Assembly (NCBI RefSeq): GCF_051020975.1
Contig: NC_135034.1
Coordinates: 4,340,001-4,404,000 of the forward strand
Reading direction: 5' to 3'
Length of the DNA stretch: 64,000 nt
Origin: Osmia lignaria lignaria
Taxonomy: Eukaryota > Arthropoda > Insecta > Hymenoptera > Megachilidae
Shown here: piece by piece, positions 35,436 through 48,100 of the stretch
Layout: the number at the start of each line of letters is the position of its first letter
Numbering within the stretch: position 1 is the first letter of the stretch
The notes under the pieces: generated by a model
The model's input: only the letters and a program-made list of their open reading frames with translations
What the model was told of the DNA's origin: nothing
Databases searched by the model: none
Program-made: the position numbers and the translations under genes

Positions 35436-36952
35436 ATTTTTTTTATCAGTAATTAATATCGAAGAATTCATCGAAACACCCTTATTAATTAACGTGCCTA
35501 AAGCTGCGTGCAGACGTAGTTATGAATAAATCAAGTTTTAATGTTCCTGTTATTAACCAAAATTCTTTGTAATACATTTTAGTTAATAATGGAAGTACTT
35601 CACCAAGCCTAAAATATACAGATTAATATAAATTGAAAAAAAAAAACAAAACATACAAACCATGTCACCTCTCTCGTCCACACTTCTGCACGCAGCCTGC
35701 AACAATAACCTATCAATACATTATCGATCAACTGATTCTTACTTACTTCTAATCGATTGTACACTCATCGTCGTCGTATTGACGATCAACGTTCATCATG
35801 AGTTTAGTGATTACTCAATGAACATGGTTCTCAAACTCACGATTAGAACATTCAACGTGAAAGTCATCATTTTCAAACTCGTGATTAGTTCAATTCATTA
35901 TTCGAAGACCGTGGAGTTGATTCAGCTTCTCCTTAATTAATTCCATGGAGTAATTTATTTGAAGTAACAGGAAAAACCAACTCATTACGGTCTAATTCCT
36001 TGATTTCTTGTACACTCAAATACGCTAGGTCGATCCTCTGATCCTCGAACCGTCTTAACTTTCAAACGGTCAATTACACCGAGAAGTCAAGCGATCTGTA
36101 TGATGCTCAAGTGTTCGTTTATCCTTGAAACCGACGATCCGTTCTGCCTTGGAGAAACCTTCGTCAAGATACGATCTTCTAATCTCGCGATTAGAGACCC
36201 ATGGTCGACGAAAATTTCCTCGAAAATTCTTCTGGTTCCTCCCATCGATTGACGGGATCCTCTAGAACCTCTCTGTACGATATCGCAGAGAGGATCTTCA
36301 AATTCTCGACAGAGTCCAAGAAAATTTGTTCAAAGTCGAACACTAATGCAGCTTTATGACGTTCAAGTGACGAAGAAGATTTTTGCATCAAGCAAACATT
36401 GTCGAATCTCTTGTTCGATACCTTACGTCAGTAGTACAACAACAGAAGTGTTGTTTAACTGAGCAATTCAGAGTTATTAATGTTTTTCCTATGTTCAACA
36501 AACAATTGAACACACTATTCATAGAGCCTACGCTCAACGAGGTTAACATTTTCCTATTTTCATCATCCCTGGAATAAACACTGATCCCATTAACACGTTT
36601 CCCTTTGGAATCCTGAATCTAACGTCAGTCTCCAATTGAACACATTTCTCCAACCCATCTAAGCCATAACAGTCCCCCCCCAAAAAAACATTCTACTCAA
36701 TATGTATTGGAACAAACCCGAAGCAGTCCCTTTGAACTTTCAGACTCACATTCCCTCCAGAATGTCGCGCAATTCCATCTGCTCAAGAGGCAGCCTCTCC
36801 TCCTCATATTTTCCTGAAACTGCGTCAGAAAGATATCCAGTTCGACGATGTTCCAACGCGAGGATCTACTCGAAAACGCTCTCGGCAGCTTCCCTGATCT
36901 TAACGATGAGGAAAGATCGTCTGCAGAGCTTGACGAGCAGTTCAATCCTCTG

Positions 36953-37273
36953 TCAGGATGGCTTCCTCAGCTGGGGTAGCGCGATCAGGTAGATGTTGCC
37001 GAGTATAGCGCCGACCACCAACAGCATCACGCTGACAGCTGATAAAAGACGCACGAACCTGACGAATCTCCGTCCTCTGGCGTCCTTCTTGCTTTGGTTA
37101 GGGAACACGGCCAGACCTAGAAGAGGTCCTGCCAGAGCGCCGGCCACGTGTGCAGCCCATCCGACGCGTCCGCATCCGAGGAGGGCTGGAATTGGCAGGG
37201 ACGCGACGTCCGCGCTGGCCAACAGCAGCACAGCCCCCAGACGCCAGCCGGCGTACCGTAACTCTCCGTGACA
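36953..37273 (-). CDS. Rhomboid last exon: TM5-TM7, catalytic histidine, stop
   Basis: 106 codons plus stop after an AAATTCCAG acceptor in phase 0. Contains a hydrophobic TM5, WAAHVAGALAGPLLGL with the catalytic His of TM6, a basic loop (QSKKDARGRRF), a final TM and a nine-residue tail. It includes the seventh TM expected for the insect/animal secretase-type rhomboids. Confidence 0.9.
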   Translation of the reverse strand, partial: CHGELRYAGWRLGAVLLLASADVASLPIPALLGCGRVGWAAHVAGALAGPLLGLAVFPNQSKKDARGRRFVRFVRLLSAVSVMLLVVGAILGNIYLIALPQLRKPS

Positions 37274-40200
37274 CTGGAATTTATATCGTGGCTGACATTG
37301 CGGCTCGATCAGAAGAATCGTGAAAGATAACAGTTGGCAATGGTAGCCGGTTGCTTTTCAAGCTTGCAGAAGACTCGATTGATGAAAGAAAATAGAAGTG
37401 GAAAGGGAGAAACTTTGGTAGGGGATGGAATCATTGGAGAAAAGTTGACGGCAGGCAACAATTGGCTTCCAGTCGATGAACCGAGCAACTTTTCTTTCGA
37501 CTCACCAAGTAAAGATGCGCGAGATGGCTGGTAAGCAGCGCGTAAACGCCTGCGGACGCGCCGACCAGGAACAAACTTGGCTGCAACAGGGATGCTCCGA
37601 GGGCTCCGCAAACACCGCCCCCTAGGTAAATCGTCGCCACACCGATTCGTCCCTGCTCCACCTGCGGTCATCGAAACTTTCCTCTCTCCGATATCTCTTT
37701 CATTCTACGCTGTTGAACATTCTCAATAAATTTATGTTCATTGAAAATCGTTTAAATTAACCTGAAACGTTGGAAGTTTCTTGAAAATTTTTCAACCCTT
37801 AAAATTCCCCGTTCATTTTAGCGGTGTACCTCGGTGGTTTCCGCTCGATTCAGTCGTCGGATCGATCGATCAGCCAGACCACGAAGGATACACTTGGAAG
37901 GGTCGCGAGCGGAAAAAGGGTAGCTCCAGGACGAAGCAGCAATTAGTCTGATTAACTCACCTCGAGCGGAGTGGCCAGCACCAGCTGGATGACCACGTTC
38001 AGTGCAAGGTGGAGTGCGTTCGAGTGCAGCAGCATGTACGAGGCAAACCTCCATCCCTGCACCCTTTGACGGGGATCGTAGACCAACCACCTGCGCAAGG
38101 TCGACTCATCCCCCAGGCAGTGAACGGCTATCTATCGTAATCACGAATGAATTTTCAGTGTTTGCTACGCTCTCGAACGCGTGTATCGTAATGATACATT
38201 AAGACCACTCGATCCAGTTGCTAGAAATAAATTACCTAATGAATGTGGCTCTAGGGGATGAAATTTAAATTCCAGACAATTATACTGTAAGGTGTAACGT
38301 GATAATTTGTTATTGATACCATGTCAAATATAAAGGTGTAAACATAATAGATGAGAAATATTTTCAGAGTACATTTGCAAAGGTAGAAATCGTCGTTTCG
38401 ATTTGCAAAAGGATTATATACAATGTAGATTAAACTGATCGGAAAATTAACACGTTTCTCCCGACGATTTCAAATGGTTATCGAAGAAATACTTGATGAT
38501 TCATCATATTATCGTCGGCAATAATCAAATTCATAATAAAATTCATTCGTTCGATATGCGCAGTTCAATATGACGTTAATTAATCAAAGTTAAAATCATT
38601 GAATAAGCGGAATTATTCGTTATAAATAACCGGAAAAAGTCACGCGTTCCGCGCGTGTCTCGTCGATACAAATTGTTCGGGATCGTTCAGAAAGAACTAT
38701 AAAAACGACGCGATAAATTGATAACGAAGCGATGATTTATTCGTCCATGGCAAAGTAGTAAAAATTCAAATGCGCATTATCGACGAACCACCTAGCGAAT
38801 AATTAATTCCATTCGCGTATGGAGATTCGACCGCGCAGAATTAATCAAAACCTGCTTATTTAATGCCGAATAAACCGCCCTTGTTGTCAGCCTTTTAATA
38901 ACGTACCAGTCGAATATGCCCGCATCATTATGAATGATAATCGGCCACTCGTCCTGCAGAGAAAAGACGTGCTCCTCTGTTATCGTGAAATCAATCGTAT
39001 AAATCGCTGATCGATAACGAAATGACATCGAGAATAACGCTGCCAAACAATCCGATAACTACAGTCTTCAATTTTTAATCGCAACTTTTAGCGATTAAGT
39101 CTCTCTCTTAATCTCATGATAATTTCGCAACTTAAGAATCCTCGCAAAGTCTTTTCCTTTTCCTTTCAACGGATCTATAAATCGAAAAATCTAGCTTCGT
39201 TGTGTATCAAAGTTTCCCGACGATTTTCTGACCCGCATATTTACCAGAAAGGCAGTTTAGCCGAAAGTTACGACAGCCGGACGGATCATGGGGCCACAAA
39301 TCGTACAAATTCCCCCGTATCTTCTTCAGCTATCTTTTTCCTCCGATGTCTTTCTTTTACGTTTCGCCGATGTTCGCGCCAGGATCGCAACGTTTTTCTC
39401 TGTAAATCATCCGCCAGCAAGAATACGACGCTTTTCGACCGCCTTCACGGCTATCCATTTCCAGGTCCTCCTTTTTACAACCCCCGTATCCGGTTTAATC
39501 GCCCTTGTCGTCTCGCAAAACGAGCCGACGAAAGATCAACCCTCAAATGTGAAATTTAAAAAGTAGGTGTATCGTTCAAAGATCTACATAAATAGATTTA
39601 AGAAGGTTGAGTTAACGAAAGTCACTCGATGAAATAAAACACGAGGCTAAACGAACGTATGAATACGGAAATCTGCTTCCGGCCTGTCAGACAAGTTCCC
39701 TTGAAAACGGACGGTATTAAAGACTCGCTAAAGCACTGATGTTAGAGGATGCTGACAGACGTTCTCGCAAAGTGTCACGAACCGTGATGGAGAATCAAAG
39801 TTACAGAATGTCAGTAAGCACCAAAGAGGCACGAAATGTTACGGATTGTTACGAACAACTGGCAAAGTGCCTTCTCGAGTGCCGTGGAACGCGTTTACCG
39901 AGTCTGCAATACGAGTGCAACAAGTTTCTATGCAAAATTTTGCATATCTCGAAGATGCATAATAAATACGAGATGCACATTTTCGAAAATTAAGTAATTT
40001 CCAATTAACCATTCAACAATCGAGCAAACGTTTCATTTATCGAACGATACACATATCGTCACAGTTTTCGCATAAATGTCACGTTTGAAAATCATCCTGT
40101 TTCAACGAGACGGGATAGAGTCCTGGCTAACGATCATTATAACAAGATGAAAAGATCGAGCTTTCACGTGGTGGTTGTATCGTCCTGGCGTATCTCGACG

Positions 40201-42125
40201 TTTCATTATCCCTGGAAACGTTCATTGACGTTTTACTATCCTCGTTACATTTTCCCGCAATTTTAACTCGAACCGTTTTAGATTGGACGCGTTTCCATCG
40301 GGCCGACCACCTAACGACCAGGGAACGTCCAAGGAATTATCATAATTCGAACAAGTGACCTACAAGTATTTTCTTTTTTCAGAAATTTTCTATGTATCGA
40401 TTAAAAAATAGATAGGCGATTAAGAAAAGGAAAAATCGATCGTAGATTCTCTAAAATAATTTGCGAAAATATTCGCAATGACGGCGCTTTTGCTTTTGAT
40501 TTATCGTGTTCGTTAGCCTATCTCTCACGATATTGCAGAAGAACATGGAACTCGACCGATTATTAACGGAGAGAGAGAGAGACCACGTAAACGGATATCG
40601 CCGTTTCCGCTATCTCAGCGGAAGCTAGCGTTTCATTAGGGCCACGGCTGGAAAAGCATTATCTCGTTCGTTTCATCGCGCGAAACCGGACGAGTTCGCG
40701 GTTGCCGATTAGATTTTCCGCTTTCGACCGAACCACGATGGCCGCTTCGAGTGCTCTAATTCGCCTCTAGAAAACTGCTGTCGTTATTCAAACTCTGAAT
40801 GCTGTACTTAATCGCTGTAAAAAAGGGGAAATTCTAACCGCTTCTGAACTGTGAAAAGCAAAGATAAATAATATTTATTCGAAATTAACACGAAGATGTT
40901 GGCTCGTTTGAAAAGTAAATCAGAAACAATATTCGTAACTAAAGTAACAGGATAATTTAACACTTTGTCGGGTAATCGTCCTCGCGAACGAGCGAGCGAG
41001 CGAAATTCGATTCGAAAGTGGCATCAACTACCCCGTTACTCTTTTTCTCGTTTCATTAACCCGTTAGCGGCCAGTTAACTTTTGTTTGATCGCGCGAAAA
41101 CTGGCGGAAAAGAATAGTGCATTTAAGTTGGCGGCTTGAATCGGTCGCGTTACAGTCGCCACGTTCGTACCAACCGGAAGTGCTCGAATAAGCTCTTTGG
41201 AATTATTATCCAACCGGAGGAAAAGAATCTGTAGAGAAGAGAAACGTCGACTCGTCGTCTCGTCGTCTCTCCTTCGAGCATTTCTTTTATTCCTTTTCTC
41301 TCCTCGGCTCGTTCGAGCTCGAGTTTCTTGAAATACCACCACTATATTCCTTCGTGAACTCGTGCGAATAATTGAGAGAGATTCTCCCGCACCCCATCCA
41401 ACCCCTTCGCCCTTCCTTCCACCTGCTGCACGAAGCATTAACTCGGCTAATGGGAAATTTTTCGAGCCCGGACGACCGTGCTCGAACACCGTGTCCTTCG
41501 GTAATACGAATACTTTTCGGTGTTGCGAATTTCTCACGGTGAAAGGGGCTGAAAGATTCTATTACCCTATGGCGAACGGGATCGATTAAACAGTGCTTTG
41601 TTTCGAGAAGAAAACTTTAGATTTTCCCTATGATTTATTTCGATTTCTTTCCTTTCGTACGTTATGGATTTTAAAAAGATCGAAGGGATGTTTTACGAGA
41701 GGGTTGTTTTTTTGAATACCAATGAGATAAGTTTTGATTTATAGAAAGCCAAGAGGATCACTTCTAAAAGGTCGAAGTTCAGCTCAAAAATATTCGAATT
41801 CAATTGGTTAGAAAATACCTGGCACCTTTTCTCTTGGATCAATAGAAAGCTAAATTATTTCCTGTCTCACCTCTATGATACTGATGCAGATCATCAGGTA
41901 GGGCGGTCGTATCCGGAAGTTGGGCTTCCTGGGCGGCAATGGATGCCTGGGTGTCGGTCTAGGCGTCACCTCGTCATCCTTTGTCTTCTTGTACGAGGAC
42001 GTGACGATGATCGGTGATTCTGGGGAATAAGGTGAGCCAGGACCCGAATACGTGGTGTCAGTGCAATCTGACGAGATGGTCGACAGTGTCGGAGAATTCT
42101 CCAGCAGCGCTGCCTCAACGTCCAT
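36953..42125 (-). CDS. Rhomboid-family intramembrane serine protease
   Basis: Minus-strand exons: 42125-41871, unresolved linker, core exons starting at 38090 (or 38127) to 37961, 37661-37506 and 37273-36953. Together they give an active-looking rhomboid. The N-terminus is cytosolic, Ser/Thr/Pro-rich, leading into TM1. The core has the WRF motif, HSNALHLALN in TM2 (HxxxHxxxN), GASAG with the catalytic Ser in TM4, and AHVAGALAG with the catalytic His in TM6, followed by a last TM and a short tail. Rhomboids of this subfamily sit in Golgi or plasma membrane and, in insects, cleave EGF-receptor ligands such as Spitz. Which paralogue this is (rhomboid, stet, rho-4-like or RHBDL2-like) I cannot tell. 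Phases match at each resolved junction. The 3' end converges on the tenectin-like gene, with 5.7 kb between the two stop codons. Confidence 0.85.
37506..37661 (-). CDS. Rhomboid exon: TM3-TM4 with catalytic serine
   Basis: 52 codons, phase 0-0, from a CCGCAG acceptor to a GTGAGT donor. Reads VEQGRIGVATIYLGGGVCG in TM3, then FLVGASAGVYALL in TM4. GASAG is the GxSxG rhomboid nucleophile motif, so the serine is intact. Confidence 0.9.
37961..38090 (-). CDS. Rhomboid exon: L1 loop WRF motif and TM2
   Basis: Encodes WLVYDPRQRVQGWRFASYML then LHSNALHLALNVVIQLVLA and TPLE, ending at a GTGAGT donor in phase 0. It contains the conserved WR motif of loop 1 and the HxxxHxxxN signature of TM2 (oxyanion-stabilising His and Asn). 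The 5' border is either 38090 (GCGCAG acceptor, phase 2) or 38127 (ATAG acceptor, phase 1, adding 12 codons). Confidence 0.85.
38907..38953 (-). CDS. Alternative candidate rhomboid linker exon
   Basis: A 47-nt segment with a strong TTTTCTCTGCAG acceptor and GTACGT donor. It reads DEWPIIIHNDAGIFDW in phase 0 and leaves in phase 2, which joins exactly to the core exon at 38090 (Trp split codon, then WLVYDP). The W...D.GI spacing resembles the luminal loop after TM1 in RHBDL2-type proteins. It competes with the model using 41228-41171 and 38127. Confidence 0.35.
41171..41228 (-). CDS. Candidate rhomboid exon completing TM1
   Basis: After a strong acceptor (TTCTCTTCTCTACAG) the phase-0 frame reads ILFLRLDNNSKELIRALPV, so the junction would read SIIE-ILFL, a good continuation of TM1. 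It ends at a GTACGA donor in phase 1, which would join the core exon only if that exon begins at 38127. A weaker GTTGGT donor at 41175 gives phase 0 and would instead join the candidate at 38953. Confidence 0.4.
41871..42125 (-). CDS. Rhomboid exon: N-terminus and start of TM1
   Basis: 85 codons from ATG (42125) to a GTGAGA donor, phase 0. It encodes an acidic, Ser/Thr/Pro-rich cytosolic region, a Pro/Arg stretch (PRPTPRHPLPPRKP), then RPPYLMICISIIE, the typical entry into rhomboid TM1. A TTGTTGCAG acceptor lies 10 bases upstream of the ATG, so this is probably the second exon with a separate 5' UTR exon further upstream. An upstream coding start is possible because the frame stays open through those 10 bases. 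Confidence 0.75.
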
Positions 42126-45100
42126 GTTGGCCTGCCTGCAACAAACAACAAGTTCCTCGGATAAGAAAACAATTACAGTTACCTATCATACCGCTCAGGT
42201 ATTTGATAAATTTCCAAGGATTTTCACATCTTTCTTTCTCCATGGTAGCAGACTAGTCTTTAATTTAACCACGTCGGGGACCATGGACGTAGATTCATTT
42301 ACGCGGAGGGATGCAGTTGTACGCGTACAGGACACAAGTTGGTCGAGCTGGAATGGTCGAGACAGGTCGGGAAAGACGGAAAGAGAGCGAGCGAGAGAGT
42401 GTCGGAGTGCGAGAGACACGAATGAAGGAGAGAATAGGCGTGCAGAAGCGAAGGGAAGACAGAGAGGAGGAGAACTTTTGGTCGGGGTCAATCCTGGCGA
42501 CCCCTTTGTCCGTGCGGCAACGGTCTTTGTTCGGCCCGTGTTGTCGAGCCACCATAGAATTTGCCTCTGAATTATTGGGGCTCGTCGAGTTTCGGAACGG
42601 TCTCCGTTTCTCCACCACCATCTCCCTCTCCGTACCCTCCCTCTTTCCCTTCAGCTGCACGTTCAATCGATCTACGCCAAGCTTTTCAACGTTTCCAAAA
42701 CGAATTTTCCAAATACAAAAGGCGAAGATGAAGGGAAGAGAAACAGAAAGGTTTAAGATCGAAAGATTTTTTGAAAGGAGCAGTAGAAACATCGATGCTT
42801 AGTCAGACACGCGAACAAAACGTGTATCTACCTGCAGAGAATACTAACTGAAAGAACTGGGAACTGTGTATTCTACGTGTGACAAGTGTAAATTAAAATT
42901 CAGAGCTACTGAATGTTAAAAAACCCGTGTTTCCCATCTGTCCGGTGTTGCACGATTGAAGCAGGAGCAAAAAAGAAATGACCATTACACACAGTTCTCT
43001 CTCTTTCGCTCTCGGATACGTTTCACGTGAAATTCTCTGCTCTCCAAAGGGAAGAATCATCCTGTGCCGCGGTGATCATTTATCATCGAAACGTACGAAC
43101 ACTCGTTGCAATAATGAACATCAAACTTGGTGTCGCGTTGCATCACGACCGAGTTCTGTTCGTCGAATATGTAACACAGGGCTTGCGGAAACGGGGGTTG
43201 ATTTAACCCTGCGGTCGATGCTGGAACAGGACGTTTCTGTTTCCCTGTCCTTCGCGTTTGTTTCAAGTGGTTGCCAATGATTTCGCAGCGACGCTAATTC
43301 TGCCAGATTATTATTCTCCAGCCCAGCTTGAAAACAGTCCTTCGCGCTGAATTACCCGGGGATTTCGACTACGATTCCGCGGCTCGACCGTTTCTGTCGT
43401 TTCCTGATCGCGGTTTACGCAAACAATAGGGTGTTATACTGCTCGGCATGCAAAATTGACGAAGAGTTTGAGGATCGACCAACCCGATGAAATATTCCCT
43501 CGTTCGCGCGAATTTCGTGGAATTGGATTCGAATCTACTCGATATATATACGTTTGAATCTAATCAGAAACGAAGAAAGTTTTAGCGAACAGCTGCTTAA
43601 TGAAGCATTGACGTGTCCGGTAAGAGCGTGTTACCTGTCCGCGTGTAATTAACGTGACGGCCGTCTGCACGCAAATCAAACGTACACGCGGTCGTACGAG
43701 GAGCGGTGTAATTAAGGCCTCTCCCAGACTACGCGAAGAACAATGAGACTGCGCCCGCATACATCACGCGTCAATGACCACGACGTATTCGATGACGAGT
43801 AATCGTGCTCCGATTAACCTGCTCTTCGACGCGTGATACTGATTCCACATTTCTTCTCCACCTGATAGAATCGCGAATAAAAAGTTTCTTCCTGCATTGC
43901 CTTCGATGAAATAGCAATAAAATCATCACCCAATTAATTTTCGACTATTATTAATTATTGCACAGTGTTCCCGAGAATTTGTATTTTCAATCGCAGAGTA
44001 CGAAATCGAACGTCAGACGTAGGATATGATAGACTCCAGGAATGTTGTTCTTAGATAATGTTTGCTTGCTTCAGGGCACAAGATTCTATTCTTGGTTACT
44101 CTGCAACTTGCAAACAGCTCTTTGCTTTAAAACAGATACATCGAGATATAAATTTCCGGGAAGTTCAAAATACACAAGGAAGCCTCGCTTTTATTACACC
44201 GTTTAATATAGAGAATAACGGGGAAGGTTAGTCTTCAATTATTTTAGGATTTGCAAATTTGTCTTCTGGTTAAATATTTGAAGTTAGAAAATTTCCGAAT
44301 ACGAAGGTTTAATCTCCGAGGGATTAAATGAAATAAATTTCCACGGGATCGATAAGTCATCCTGTCCCCCGTATAAATCGGTGACACATCCCCGTAACTC
44401 AGGAAACACCGTATGATTTTGCAAGCCCGAATTCAGAAATTTTCCCACGGAAGTCGGTGTCTGGAATGGAAACAAAGAAAGTACAAATAACGGCATCATT
44501 AATTATTCTCTGGTAGCACGAGCAGCTAGGTTACACACGATTGGTTCATTAATTTTCAGCGACGTCCTATCGACTTTCTGTCACAAGCTCTTGCCACTTC
44601 GAAATCCTGATCCCTGTCGTTCGAACGACCGCAAATCAAAATCGGTACCGCGTACACCTAAATAATTTCAAAGTAACCTTTTCAATTTTTAGGAACTACG
44701 TAAATATTTTAGCAACGTCTCTAAATAAAGAATATCTCCCAAATTTTTAATGAATTCGCCGCATAGCGTTCTTTAATTTTATTTCCTATTTTTCTCTTGC
44801 CTTGAATTGTTCAGAGCAAGTCACCAGGTGATTTATACGACCATAAATTGATACTTGGCAAAATTATGATTACCGATGGAAACTGGGAAGCAGCAGCAAC
44901 GACGTCGACAGCCGTGGAAAGTTCGAAACGACCCGGTTTGCGGGCAGTTTTAGGGCTTGTTTGATTTACGAATTTCCCGGGTCCGGAAATTTTGGAAATT
45001 TTGGAAATTCCCGCGTCTAGAAATAATCTCGCTCGTTCTACGGTCTCGTGAATTTCCTGCTCGACATTTCCCTCGTTCGTGCTTTGTACTTTGCCGGAAT

Positions 45101-48100
45101 TATATTATTGATTAAAACAGTTGTCTGTTTAGCCGGTGATTTGGTATCGAAAACACGCATACTGTGCGCAGAAATTCGTCGAGGTTCTCGCGATAAACGA
45201 CGATCGTTTCTGGAGATAGCGACCCATGATGATTAATCACGACGAGCCGATTAAATAAACGAGCGATCGTACGGTGAAAAAGCTCGTCCGGCAATTTCCA
45301 CTCAACGTGTTTCGATTTGTATCGGGATTACGCTCCACTGGTTCATCCCACGATTAATTTTTGCATTTTCCACTGTAACCGTACGCGATCTTTCCTATCC
45401 AATGACACGAATATTCCTTCATTCGAAACTTGAATCATTAAAAAGTTACTCCATTCGCAATATTTATCCGATGATTTCAGTTTCCTCTGGCCTGTTTCAA
45501 ACGCTATCTGAATACTCTATTCTGGATCATTTCAAATCACATGTGAAATTTTAAACACTTTTCAAACTACTCGATAGTGTAATTCACGCTCTACTTCACA
45601 AGTCACTTTGCTCTAATCGCGTTCAATTCACTTTCTGATGTTTCCCAGCACATTGCGTAACTCAAGTAATATTAACTAATTTTAGTTTGTAATCAGTTCT
45701 ATTTGCCGTAGCTTGAATTATGACTTTGAACGTAACAAAAGAACCAACTTACTATGTGGGAACACGTTTCTGTTACAATAGAGAAACAATAAAAAATCAT
45801 AAATTTTCTTCTGAAAAATAATTGAAAATAAAATGACTACCTGAAGATATGTTTGACGCGACGAGTCAAAATATGACCGGCGTATCTAAAGCATCACTTT
45901 CCTCGGTGCACCAGCTGTCACGCACAAACGGAACAGCAATCGATCACACGTGTGTTCCCTTTTATACGCCTGCGTCTCCAGGAAACTGGAGGTTAAAACC
46001 GGCACGATAGGTTACGTAAAACGGAAACGCGGGATGAAATGTAGGGAGAGCGAGGAACGAATCGAAAGGCAAAGTCGGCGAGAATCAGGCCGTTGCCACG
46101 GTACAAATCACATTAGCGGTTCGCGATCACCGCCACGGCTACAAAGCGAAGGAAGCAGCTGCTCGAACCACGCGGCCCGTCCGTTTTGCATAAATTATGT
46201 AACCGCGATTCAAGGTTGCCGCAGAAATAGCCAAGCGTGTGGTTCGCTGGCTCGAAGCCTTGGCGATCAATCCTACGATTTCAACTTGACCCATTCTCTT
46301 ATCTTTCCGAAAAAAAAAAATCACTGCCATCTTGGTAAAGTGTTCGTTAAAACAAGCTTTTGGTATAATATTTGAGGAAAATTGGAAAATTTTACGTTCT
46401 AGAAATAATTCAATTCTATTATCGAGACCATAATTTCAATAATCACGGAATATTACGAGGAAAGCACGCAATTACACTTCGATAACAGAACACGAAAATT
46501 ATTCAACAATTATTGTCATTTACCCTTCGAAGCTTTTATTATACATAATAACTGGACGGTTTATCGTACAAACAGAGAAGTACAGTATACATTATCGCGC
46601 TCGATGAAATTTTCATTTAAATAAACAGCCCATTGAAACGTTTCAATCAGTCGACTGTGACAAGCTTTTGTAACAAATTGAAATCACTGAAATCCAACTA
46701 TTATCTGGATGTGTGCGTGTACCGTGTATGTATAAAAAGAAGCCTGCTCGTTTTCATGATTTTTTGTTTTCTGTTTTCCTGTTTTTCCAACTTTCGCGAA
46801 AGCACGGTAAATATTTGACCGGCAAATATTTGCCACGGCAAATACTCGGTCCCCGTTAATATCTCGCCGTGACCAACGTTTCACCACGAAAAACGCCGTT
46901 TCTCTCGACAAGATTGAGCCACGATACATTTAAACAAGCTCGTAACAGCTTTCAAGAACCACCTTGGAAACCTAACCACCTCTACGAATCGTAAACGAGC
47001 CAGATTACAGGGACATTACGTTTATTAAATCATTTCGAGTCGGGTGTAATCGGCGGAACGATCGTAACACGCGTTTCATCGCTCGGAATCCCTGTTTTAT
47101 CAAAGCAACGAAAGATTTAATTGAATAGTTTAAAACAGAATTAATGTCGAAATTTTCGCTCTTTCGTTTTAAACCTTCCAAGGTTTATATCTTTTTACCG
47201 ATGCATTAGGTATTCGTCGAGACGAATTAACTCTAATTACTCGAAATAGAAAATTAAATAAAAAATACATGACAGTCTGAAACATTCACAAGAACCTTAA
47301 TGAGCTCTGTGTGCTATAAAATATCTGTTTGAACTTTAAAACGAGATCAGAAAGTTACGTTTTAATATTCCATTGCAGTCCAGCTGCAATTGTGCTGGAT
47401 TCTTCAGGGTTTAACTGCGTGCTCGCTCATTTAATAAAGGCTTAGCCTTTAATGAATAATTCATGATATCTCGGTAAGCACACATTGTGTTGAAGTTGCA
47501 TTTGCGAAAAAAGAACGTTTCTCGAGCTCCGAATAATCACTGTTTTCTAAGTATTATCAGTTTTATAAAATCAATATCTAAAATTTACTTTCGACGTTTT
47601 ATGGATATTTCGTGTGGCTGAAAGCTCCCTAGGTTATTGATTGGAATAGAGAAAAAAGAAGAAAAGGGAGAAAAGGAAAAGTCGTGGATAGAGGAAAAAT
47701 TCATAAGCACTATGCTCTTAAAACGAACTAGAAAGAACTCGACGAAGGGAATAATTTATCGAGAGATTGTACGTTTCCGGATTCTCTCGGGCCGCGATCG
47801 AAGAGGGCGACTTTTCGGCTGGTCGGATAAGATCGTAGCCATAGTCGTGTTGCATTAAATCACACCGGGTAACTGCAATTGCCCCGCTTTCCACTCTACT
47901 TGTTTTCTAGCTCTCGACGGGCGCGGCACACACGAGAACTCAATTCCGTTCGATCTGTCATCTTAACTGCTGTCGAGCACTCTGGTTCCACAGCGTTTCC
48001 ACGACGCTCATGAAAAATATCCTTTTCCCGCGAACGAAACACGCAATTACGATCGAATACTGTTTCCGGGGGAATTCTACTAGTGTCGGCAGACATTACG

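Larger units (their letters stand above)
31269..36952. other. Intergenic region between convergent genes
   Basis: Contains the 3' UTR of the tenectin-like gene (plus strand) and that of the rhomboid gene (minus strand). AT-rich, with several AATAAA or reverse-complement copies, including 35954-35959 (TTTATT) as a possible rhomboid signal. The only frame of note is 35088-35435. No RNA gene or mobile element was recognised. Confidence 0.5.

Noticed and set aside
42195..42802. Several overlapping ORFs of 98-172 codons on both strands
   Set aside because: All fall in GAGA-rich sequence, the products are Arg/Ser/Glu-rich without motifs, and frames on opposite strands are equally long.
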